Positions 58,514 through 64,000 of a DNA stretch of 64,000 bases are shown here, in pieces. Position 1 is the first letter of the stretch; each line of letters begins with the position of its first letter. The position numbers and the translations under genes were made by a program. The DNA comes from Streptomyces sp. NBRC 109706 (GTDB lineage Bacteria > Actinomycetota > Actinomycetes > Streptomycetales > Streptomycetaceae), in NCBI RefSeq assembly GCF_000974485.1, contig NZ_BBOM01000010.1, positions 310,001 to 374,000 on the forward strand. The letters are read 5' to 3'. The notes under the pieces are model-generated. The model saw only the letters and a program-made list of their open reading frames with translations, searched no databases and was not told where the DNA came from.

Positions 58514-59758
58514 TCAGGCACGGTCCCGCAGCGCGCGGGAGTGGCCGGGACCCAGGGCGCCGGGGTGCAGGTAGTCGGGTTCGGTCAGCCCCTTGCGGCG
58601 CATGGCGATGCCGGTGAGCGCCTCGCGCACGGCGCGGTTGGCGAGCAGCGCGGTGATCTCGCCCCGGTCGTCGTAGGGCGGGCTGACCTCGACGACGTCC
58701 ATCCCGACGATGCCCACCTCGGCCGCCAGTCGGCGCACGGCGGTGAGCACGTCGATGCTGGTCAGCCCGCCGGGCTCGGGGGTTCCTGTGCCGGGCGCGT
58801 AGGCCGGGTCGGCGACGTCGATGTCGAGCGAGATATAGAGGTGGTCGGCCTGGTCCAGGGCCTCGTCCACGGCGCGTTCCAGGACCTTGGCGAAGCCGTC
58901 CCGGTTGATCTCGGCCATGAAGTGGGTGCGCATCCGCCGCTCGTCCATCCAGTCGATGGTCTCCTGGTCGGGCCAGTAGCCGCGCAGGCCGACCTGGACG
59001 AAGTTCTTGCCGGGGACCGCGCCGCTCTCGATCAGCTTGCGCATCGGGGTGCCATGGCTGGCGAGGCTGCCCGGGGTGTCGGTTCCGGTGTCGGCGTGCG
59101 CGTCGAAGTGCACGATGCCGACCTTTCCGTAGCCGTAGTGGTCGGCCAGCGCGGTGGCCGACGGCCAGGTGGTGGCGTGGTCGCCGCCGAGAATGATCGG
59201 GATCACGCCCGAGTCGACGATGGTGCCGACGAACTTGCGGATCTCCTCGAAGGTGGTCCAGGTGTTGCCGACCCTGATCGGCGCGTCGCCGTAGTCGCAG
59301 ATCCTCAGCTCCTCGAACGCGTCGACCCGCACGTCGAGGGAGTAGTGCGCCCGGCCGTAGCCGCCCTTGTAGTCGCACGAACGGATGGCCAGCGGGCCGT
59401 GGTTGGTGCCGCTGCGCCCGGACGCGGTCGCGTCCCACGGCACCCCGCAGATGGCGACGTCCATCTCCCCGGCCACCAGGTCCTCCGGGGTCAGACAGAC
59501 CGGGAGCTTGGCGAAGGTCTGGATCCCGGCGAAGCCTCCCTCGCCCTTGCGGTTGACGAAGATGGGGCCCGGCTTGCGGCCGACGTTGAAGTCGTCCACG
59601 GCGCCATGGCCGTCAAGTCCCCTGCCCAGCCGGGGCGGTTGCTCCCAGAAGCCCTCGCCGAAGTCGTGGTGGTGATGGTGGTGACCGCCGTCGGAGCCGT
59701 GCTGGTGCTCCCCGTGCGGGTCCAACGGCTGGCTGGAATCACTGCGGTTCTCGGTCAT
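58514..59758 (-). CDS. Ureohydrolase (agmatinase/arginase family) with His-rich N-terminus
   Basis: 414 residues from the ATG behind AGAGGG. The arginase-family metal motifs are intact: GGDHATTWP (H194), FDAHADTGTD (D219, H221, D223) and SLDIDVADPAYAPG (D312, D314). The first 35 residues contain HGEHQHGSDGG then six consecutive His (26-31), an extension absent from typical agmatinases. Family members hydrolyse agmatine, guanidinobutyrate, guanidine or similar to urea plus an amine, using Mn or Ni. It heads an operon with a peptide-type ABC importer and MFS transporter, divergent from a LacI regulator. The exact substrate is unknown. Confidence 0.9.
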   Translation of the reverse strand: MTENRSDSSQPLDPHGEHQHGSDGGHHHHHHDFGEGFWEQPPRLGRGLDGHGAVDDFNVGRKPGPIFVNRKGEGGFAGIQTFAKLPVCLTPEDLVAGEMDVAICGVPWDATASGRSGTNHGPLAIRSCDYKGGYGRAHYSLDVRVDAFEELRICDYGDAPIRVGNTWTTFEEIRKFVGTIVDSGVIPIILGGDHATTWPSATALADHYGYGKVGIVHFDAHADTGTDTPGSLASHGTPMRKLIESGAVPGKNFVQVGLRGYWPDQETIDWMDERRMRTHFMAEINRDGFAKVLERAVDEALDQADHLYISLDIDVADPAYAPGTGTPEPGGLTSIDVLTAVRRLAAEVGIVGMDVVEVSPPYDDRGEITALLANRAVREALTGIAMRRKGLTEPDYLHPGALGPGHSRALRDRA

Positions 59759-59915
59759 GGGCCCTCTCTGCGGATGCGCCGTACCTGACCCGATGCGGCG
59801 GGATCGTGACCCGCTTCGCCCCGTGTTGGGGTGAGTTGCCGCCGGTGTGAACCTCGTTGTCCCCTCGGCACGGCCTGATCGCCGTCTCGTTCGGGTAGGA
59901 CGAGAAACTAGGTAC

Positions 59916-59933
59916 TGCGAAATCGATTCGTCA
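59916..59933. promoter_or_regulatory. LacI-like operator upstream of the ureohydrolase operon
   Basis: TGCGAAATCGATTCGTCA contains the perfect core AATCGATT with central CG, and CGAA/TTCG arms. It is the best palindrome in the 367-bp spacer 59759-60125 between the ureohydrolase and LacI genes. Nothing else in that spacer looks coding. Confidence 0.5.
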
Positions 59934-60113
59934 ATGGCCAAGTGGGGTGCGACAGACGGTGTTTACACAGCTGGTGCGAGAACGGACCGCTCCGCCGGTG
60001 CCCGAAGCGCCGACGAAGCCTGGCCGTAACAAGGGCGATTGTTTTCGGCCGCCCGGCGCCCGAGGGGCGACCACCCCCGGGACGCGACTCCCCGGCGAGC
60101 GGGGTGGCGCTCG

Positions 60114-60119
60114 TATGAT
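60114..60119 (+). promoter_or_regulatory. TATGAT -10 element suggesting a leaderless LacI transcript
   Basis: TATGAT lies 6 nt before the LacI ATG, so transcription would begin at or next to the start codon. No ribosome site or clear -35 is seen, consistent with leaderless translation. Confidence 0.5.
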
Positions 60120-60125
60120 GTGCCC

Positions 60126-61157
60126 ATGAGGCGCCAGACAGTGACGCTCAAGGACGTGGCCAGGGCCGCGAACGTCTCCCCCAGCACGGCGTCCCAGGCG
60201 CTCTCCGGCACCGGCCGGATGACCGACGCCACCCGCAGGGCCGTCGCCCGGGCCGCCGAGGAGTTGAACTACCGCCCCAACGCGGTCGCTCAGGGCCTGC
60301 GCACCGGATCGGTCCGGTCCATCGGGCTACATCATCTGCACGCCGGTGACCGCTTCGCCTCCGACTACTTCCGGGAGTTTGTGACCGGCGTGCTGGACGG
60401 CACCCAGGCCGCCGACTACGACCTGACCCTGCTCTCCAGCGACCCCCAGGTGCCTCGGAACCGGGTACCCCGGGTGGACGGCGTGATCATCGCGGACCCG
60501 ATCGCCGACGATCTGCGCGCCCGCCAACTCCTGGAGTCCGGGCTGCCGGTGGTCGCCGGCGAACATCTGCCCCCCGGGATGCCGGACTGCCCGGTGATCG
60601 TCGCCGACCACGCGGCGGCGCTCCGCGCGATCCTGGACCGGGCGCTGGCGCACGGCGTGACCCGCCCCGCGTTCGTCGGCCCCGACGCCAACAGCGGCTG
60701 GGGGGTGCTGCTCCGCGCGGAGTTCCTGGCCTGGTGCGAGGAGCGAGGGCTGCCCGCCACCACCGGGGAGAGCCGCTTCGGCGACATGTCGGTGGGCGAA
60801 CACCAGGCGCAGATCGAGGCGTTGCTCGCCCGGGAGCCGGCGACCGACCTGCTGGTGATGTCCTCCGAGCCCATCGTGCGCGGCGCGCTGCCGGCCCTGG
60901 CGGCGGCGGGCCGGCGGGTGGGCGACGATCTGCTGCTGGCCTGCTGCGGGGACAGCCGCACGCTGACCATGACCACGCCGCCGGTGACCGCCGTCGACCT
61001 CCATCCGCGCGCGCTGGGCCAGGCCTGCGCCGAGCTGCTGATCCGGGTGGTCGAGCACACGGTGGACCCGCCCACCTCCCCCACCGTGCTGCCGGCCGAG
61101 GTCCACTGGCGCGCGTCCCTCCCCCACCGCCCCACGGCCGCCGTGCCCGGCCGGTGA
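60126..61157 (+). CDS. LacI-family regulator of the ureohydrolase/ABC operon
   Basis: 343 residues. The HTH is at residues 6-27 (TLKDVARAANVSPSTASQALSG), with the hinge helix AVAQGLRTGSVRSIG. The ligand domain is compact and includes PRVDGVIIADPIADD, VIVADHAAALRAILDRAL and SSEPIVRGALPALAAAGRRVGDDLLLACCGD. It is divergent from the six-gene operon reading left from 59758, so it is the natural local repressor. LacI proteins usually sense sugars, so control of a ureohydrolase and peptide-type importer is atypical; a nucleoside or sugar-linked signal is possible. Confidence 0.9.
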   Translation: MRRQTVTLKDVARAANVSPSTASQALSGTGRMTDATRRAVARAAEELNYRPNAVAQGLRTGSVRSIGLHHLHAGDRFASDYFREFVTGVLDGTQAADYDLTLLSSDPQVPRNRVPRVDGVIIADPIADDLRARQLLESGLPVVAGEHLPPGMPDCPVIVADHAAALRAILDRALAHGVTRPAFVGPDANSGWGVLLRAEFLAWCEERGLPATTGESRFGDMSVGEHQAQIEALLAREPATDLLVMSSEPIVRGALPALAAAGRRVGDDLLLACCGDSRTLTMTTPPVTAVDLHPRALGQACAELLIRVVEHTVDPPTSPTVLPAEVHWRASLPHRPTAAVPGR

Positions 61158-61195
61158 GCCCCGGCGACGGCGGTCCAGCGTCGGACGGCGGTGGC

Positions 61196-61223
61196 GGTCG
61201 GTCGGTCGGTCGGTCGGTCGGTC
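61196..61223 (+). repeat. Seven-copy GGTC tetranucleotide repeat
   Basis: Seven uninterrupted GGTC units in the 111-bp gap between the LacI and S4 genes, 46 bp upstream of the S4 start. The tract is prone to slippage. Confidence 0.85.
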
Positions 61224-61268
61224 GGAAAAAGTATGAGCTGATCGGGGGCGAGGGCATAGGCTCGGGGC

Positions 61269-61646
61269 ATGGCCGGTGAGCAGGGAAGCGTGCGGGTGGA
61301 CACCTGGATCTGGGCGGTGCGGCTGATCAAGACGCGGTCGATGGCGGCGTCCGCCTGCCGCGCGGGCCATGTCAAGGTGAACGGCGAGCGGGTCAAGCCC
61401 GCGCAGGCGGTGAAGGTCGGCGACGAGGTCCGGGTCTGGCACGCGGGGCGGGAGCGGGTGGTCGAGGCGACCCGGCTCATCCGCAAGCGGGTCGGCGCGC
61501 CCACCGCGGCCGAGTGCCTGATCGACAACAGTCCCCCGCCGCCGCCCCGGGTGGAGGTTCCCGCCGTCCCGGTGCGCGACCGGGGCGCGGGCCGGCCCAC
61601 CAAGCGCGACCGGCGCGAACTGGAGCGGCTGCGCCGCCAGGACTGA
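61269..61646 (+). CDS. S4-domain RNA-binding protein (Hsp15-like)
   Basis: 125 residues. The S4 RNA-binding motif covers about 8-70 (RVDTWIWAVRLIKTRSMAASACRAGHVKVNGERVKPAQAVKVGDEV). A basic C-terminal tail ends RRELERLRRQD. The size and layout match HslR/Hsp15, which binds free 50S subunits carrying nascent chains and helps recycle them. There is little sign of a ribosome site; a GGGG run precedes the ATG. It is transcribed in the same direction as the LacI gene but is probably independent. Confidence 0.9.
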   Translation: MAGEQGSVRVDTWIWAVRLIKTRSMAASACRAGHVKVNGERVKPAQAVKVGDEVRVWHAGRERVVEATRLIRKRVGAPTAAECLIDNSPPPPPRVEVPAVPVRDRGAGRPTKRDRRELERLRRQD

Positions 61647-61727
61647 CGCCACCCACCCGCCCCGAGGACCGGGCGCGAGATCGGGAGGCGGCGTCCCCGG
61701 TCAGCGCTCCCGGTCAGGCGCTCAGCG

Positions 61728-62012
61728 TCAGGCGCTCTGGGTCAGGTGCTGGTACTCGGGGTGCCGTTCCAGCCAGCCGATGATGAACGGGCAGGTGGCG
61801 AGGACGCGCAGCCCCCGGCGGTCGGCGTCCTCCAGCGCGGTTCTGGCCAGCGCGCCGCCGACCCCGCGCCCCTCGAACTCGGCGCGGACCTCGGTGTGCG
61901 GATAGACCACCAGGTCCCCGGTGCGCACATGGTCGGCGAAACCGGCGAACTCGCCGTCCACCCAAGCCTCGAACCGACTCCGCTGGTCGTTGTCCCGCAC
62001 CGCTGTGCTCAT
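61728..62012 (-). CDS. Short GNAT-like N-acetyltransferase (YidJ/COG2388 type)
   Basis: 94 residues. This is the minimal acetyltransferase-like domain with VVYPHTEVRAEFEGRGVGGALARTALEDA (the acetyl-CoA loop GRGVGGAL) and CPFIIGWLERHPEYQHL. The short C-terminal motif CPFxxxWxxxHPEY is diagnostic of this group of about 90-residue proteins, whose reaction is not established. It lies 57 bp downstream of the MarR gene on the same strand and could share its transcript. Confidence 0.88.
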   Translation of the reverse strand: MSTAVRDNDQRSRFEAWVDGEFAGFADHVRTGDLVVYPHTEVRAEFEGRGVGGALARTALEDADRRGLRVLATCPFIIGWLERHPEYQHLTQSA

Positions 62013-62068
62013 GGCGTCATCCTGCCTCGCGCGCCCGTCCGCCGCATCGCCGGCGACGCCGTTCGGGC

Positions 62069-62593
62069 TCAGCCGGCGCCCCGTCCACCGCCGGCAGAAC
62101 CGTCGGCGGCGGGTTCGTCCGCGCGCGCGGCCGCCTCGGCGACGCGGTCCCGGAAGGAGCGGCGGGTCAGCGCCTCCTCCAGCTCGGTGAGCAGCCGTGC
62201 GAGCGGGACGGAGAGTTCGGTGTCCAGATCGGCGACCGCGGCCTCGGCCAGGGCCCACTCCCGGTCCAGCACGGGGCGCATCGCCTCCGCCTCCTCGGTC
62301 AGCCGGACCACCCGCTGCCGCGCGTCCTCGCCCACCGACAGTTCGACCAGGCCCCGCCGGACGAGTTGCGCGACGGTCTGGCTGGCCGCCGAGTGGGTCA
62401 CCGAAAGGGCCTCGGCCAGTTCCCTGATGGTGCTGGGCCCCCGGGCGGTCAGGGCCCGGATCACCGGCGTGAACCGGGGCCGGTAGTCGGTCAGCCCCAG
62501 GGACGGGTAGACGTCGGCGAGGTCGTTCTCCAGCAGGTCGAGCAGATGGCGCAGCCGGGTGCCGATGCCGGTGAGCGCGGGAGTGGTGGCCAT
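62069..62593 (-). CDS. MarR-family regulator
   Basis: 174 residues. Winged HTH: PVIRALTARGPSTIRELAEALSVTHSAASQTVAQLVRRGLVE with the wing DARQRVVRLTEEAEAM. The C-terminal helix is followed by a Gly/Ala-rich tail. No ribosome site is evident before the ATG. It is divergent from a prolyl aminopeptidase gene; two 14-bp direct repeats in the 102-bp spacer are a likely binding region. It may regulate itself, the aminopeptidase and the short GNAT gene. Confidence 0.88.
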   Translation of the reverse strand: MATTPALTGIGTRLRHLLDLLENDLADVYPSLGLTDYRPRFTPVIRALTARGPSTIRELAEALSVTHSAASQTVAQLVRRGLVELSVGEDARQRVVRLTEEAEAMRPVLDREWALAEAAVADLDTELSVPLARLLTELEEALTRRSFRDRVAEAAARADEPAADGSAGGGRGAG

Positions 62594-62621
62594 GCGCAGA
62601 AAGATAACCGAACGCGCCAGG

Positions 62622-62649
62622 TATAACAGCACTGATATAACAGCGCTGC
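62622..62649. promoter_or_regulatory. Two 14-bp direct repeats between MarR and aminopeptidase genes
   Basis: TATAACAGCACTGA and TATAACAGCGCTGC are adjacent direct copies (12 of 14 identical). CAGCGCTG in the second is itself palindromic. AT-rich TATAAC also suits a -10 region. Confidence 0.5.
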
Positions 62650-62695
62650 GACAATTCGCTTCGCGACCGTCCCCACCGTCCCCGGGAGGTACCCC

Positions 62696-63667
62696 ATGTC
62701 CGCGCTCCATCCCCCGATCGAGCCCCATGACCACGGCTGGCTGTCGGTCGGCGACGGCCACCGGATGTACTGGGAGGTCTGCGGCAATCCCGAGGGCCGG
62801 CCCGTGCTGGTGGTGCACGGCGGCCCCGGCTCGGGGTGCTCACCGGGCAGCCGTCGGTTCTTCGATCCCGGGGCCTATCGGATCATCCTCTTCGACCAGC
62901 GCAACAGCGGCCGGTCCACCCCGCACGCCGCCGACCCCGAGGTCGATCTGTCGACCAACACCACCGAGCATCTGCTGGCCGACATGGAGCTGCTGCGGGA
63001 GACGCTGGGCGTCGAACGCTGGCAGCTCTTCGGCGGCTCCTGGGGCTCGGCGCTCGCCCTGCACTACGCCCAGCGCCACCCCGACCGGGTCACCGAGCTG
63101 GTGCTGATGGGCCTGGCCACCGGGCGCCGGGCGGAAACCGACCTGCTCACCCGGGGTCTTGGCGCCTACTTCCCGGACGCCTGGCGCGCCTTCCGGGAGG
63201 CCGTTCCCGCCGCTGAGCGGGACGGCGATCTGGCCGCCGCCTACGACCGGCTGCTCCACGATCCCGACCCGGCGGTACGGGCCAGGGCGGCGCGCGACTG
63301 GTGCGACTGGGAGGAGGCGATCGACATCAGCGGCCCGGGGTCCCCCTCCCGTTACGACGACGCGGACTTCCGGCTGGCGTTCGCCCGGATCGTCACCCAC
63401 TACTGGAGCCGGGGCTCCTGGCTGCCCGAGGGCGAGGTGCTGCGCCGGGCCCCCGAGCTGGCCGGCATCCCCGGCGTGGTGGTGCAGGGCGTCCTGGACC
63501 CGGGCAACCTGCTGGGCACGCCCTGGGAGCTGGCGCACCGCTGGGGCTCCGACTGCCGGCTGGTGGTGGTGGGCGCGGCCGGGCACAGCACCGCCGACAC
63601 GGGGATGGCCGAGGCGCTGGTCGCCGCGACCGACCGTTTCGCGTCCCGTGGGTCGGGGACGCGATAG
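62696..63667 (+). CDS. Prolyl aminopeptidase (alpha/beta hydrolase, S33)
   Basis: 323 residues; GGGAGGT precedes the ATG. The oxyanion motif HGGPG (41-45), DQRNSGRSTPH, and nucleophile elbow GGSWGS (Ser115) are characteristic of proline iminopeptidases. The cap region has FPDAWRAFREAVP and YDRLLHDPDP, and the catalytic Asp and His are in VLDPGNLLGTPWEL and GAAGHST. The family usually has GRYD at the Asp position, so the GVLDPGN loop is a mild variation. It releases N-terminal proline from peptides in the cytoplasm. It is divergent from MarR. Confidence 0.9.
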   Translation: MSALHPPIEPHDHGWLSVGDGHRMYWEVCGNPEGRPVLVVHGGPGSGCSPGSRRFFDPGAYRIILFDQRNSGRSTPHAADPEVDLSTNTTEHLLADMELLRETLGVERWQLFGGSWGSALALHYAQRHPDRVTELVLMGLATGRRAETDLLTRGLGAYFPDAWRAFREAVPAAERDGDLAAAYDRLLHDPDPAVRARAARDWCDWEEAIDISGPGSPSRYDDADFRLAFARIVTHYWSRGSWLPEGEVLRRAPELAGIPGVVVQGVLDPGNLLGTPWELAHRWGSDCRLVVVGAAGHSTADTGMAEALVAATDRFASRGSGTR

Positions 63668-63776
63668 CGTTTGAAGAGGCGCGCAGCCGGGGCCAGTTGA
63701 CGAGCCGCCGGCCGGCGTGACCTCGGTTGACGGACTGACGACACATGTCGTTACGACACAAGAGGAGAACGCCGCG

Positions 63777-64000
63777 ATGGTGTTCAAGCGGTTGCTCGGC
63801 AAGCTGGGCGTGGGTGGCCCCTCCGTGGACACGGTGCTGCACCGGGAGCTGGTGCTCCCCGGCGACACCCTCTCGGGTGACGTGCTGGTACGCGGCGGCA
63901 CGATGGACGTGGAGATCACCGAGCTGACGCTGGATCTGGTCGCCCGGGTGGAGTCGGAGGCCGGGGAGGAGGAGCGGGAGGGCAACGTCAGGTTCCACCG
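63777..64000 (+). CDS. spo0M: Spo0M-like sporulation control protein (3' end outside window)
   Basis: Only the first 74 codons are present. AGGAG lies 9-10 nt before the ATG. MVFKRLLGKLGVGGPSVDTVL followed by PGDTLSGDVLVRGG and VEITELTLDLVARVE is the N-terminus of SpoOM/Spo0M arrestin-like proteins, which in Bacillus affect the sporulation phosphorelay and are widespread in Streptomyces. A TTGACG (63727) with TTACGA 18 nt later may be its promoter. It runs off the end of the window. Confidence 0.85.
   Translation, partial: MVFKRLLGKLGVGGPSVDTVLHRELVLPGDTLSGDVLVRGGTMDVEITELTLDLVARVESEAGEEEREGNVRFH

Noticed and set aside
59665..59690. Six-histidine run as a vector-derived tag
   Set aside because: The histidines are embedded in a longer natural His/Gly/Asp-rich segment with normal genomic flanks and codon use, so cloning-vector origin is unlikely.
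1..64000. tRNA, rRNA, insertion sequences or prophage genes
   Set aside because: I looked for T-loop motifs, transposase and integrase signatures by eye and found none; a dedicated scan could still reveal a small RNA gene.

Overview
The window is very GC-rich with tightly packed, strongly codon-biased genes, frequent GTG/TTG starts, ATGA or TGATG gene overlaps, a CebR-type box (TGGGAGCGCTCCCA), a DmdR/IdeR-type iron box and many secreted glycan-active enzymes. This points to a Streptomyces-like actinomycete. The content is chromosomal and saprophytic. I see no tRNA, rRNA, CRISPR array, transposase or prophage gene.

Layout. 1-3.5 kb: a secreted ThuA plus PQQ-type sugar dehydrogenase (5' end outside the window) and a secreted cupredoxin. 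3.6-9.1 kb: a sugar ABC importer operon with its own ATPase and a PHP-domain hydrolase. 9.4-10.6 kb: a lone cytochrome P450. 10.7-14.8 kb: a ferric-siderophore importer behind an iron box. 15-17.3 kb: a DHA2 drug exporter with a divergent TetR regulator. 17.5-25.2 kb: a polysaccharide-degradation island (GH76, AA10 LPMO, GH5, GH55-like) with LacI-type operators, interrupted by a cold-shock gene and about 1.2 kb of non-coding DNA holding a tandem array of about 109-bp units. 25.3-33 kb: gluconate permease, lactonase, NodB-like lipoprotein, a fused GMC dehydrogenase, an LLM flavoenzyme and a GNAT. 33-38.7 kb: snapalysin, a DJ-1/GlxA pair, an aldo/keto reductase and a DrrAB-type exporter. 38.7-40.9 kb: LysE exporter and metallophosphoesterase, divergent from a CGNR-type regulator across a perfect 14-bp inverted repeat. 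41-47.7 kb: a LacI-controlled beta-galactoside uptake operon with a GH42 beta-galactosidase.

47.8-48.9 kb holds a rearrangement scar. A divergent isochorismatase-like/TetR pair has had its central segment inverted, and both 5' ends are lost, leaving two reciprocal chimeric ORFs. 49.1-51.1 kb: a flavin disulfide reductase and a small lipoprotein. 51.3-61.2 kb: a six-gene operon, divergent from a LacI regulator, joining a ureohydrolase with a natural six-histidine stretch to a peptide-type ABC importer and an MFS transporter. 61.3 kb to the end: an S4-domain protein, GNAT, MarR, prolyl aminopeptidase and the start of a Spo0M-like gene.

Recurring theme: secreted enzymes cut glycans, ABC importers take up the products, and LacI-family repressors read imported sugars. 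The sequence GAGAGCGCTCTC occurs both upstream of the GH55-like gene (twice) and at codons 3-7 of the cupredoxin gene, which suggests a shared regulator whose gene is not in this window. The best candidates for undescribed biology are the ureohydrolase/ABC/MFS operon, the 109-bp repeat array, the CGNR palindrome module and the inversion scar.
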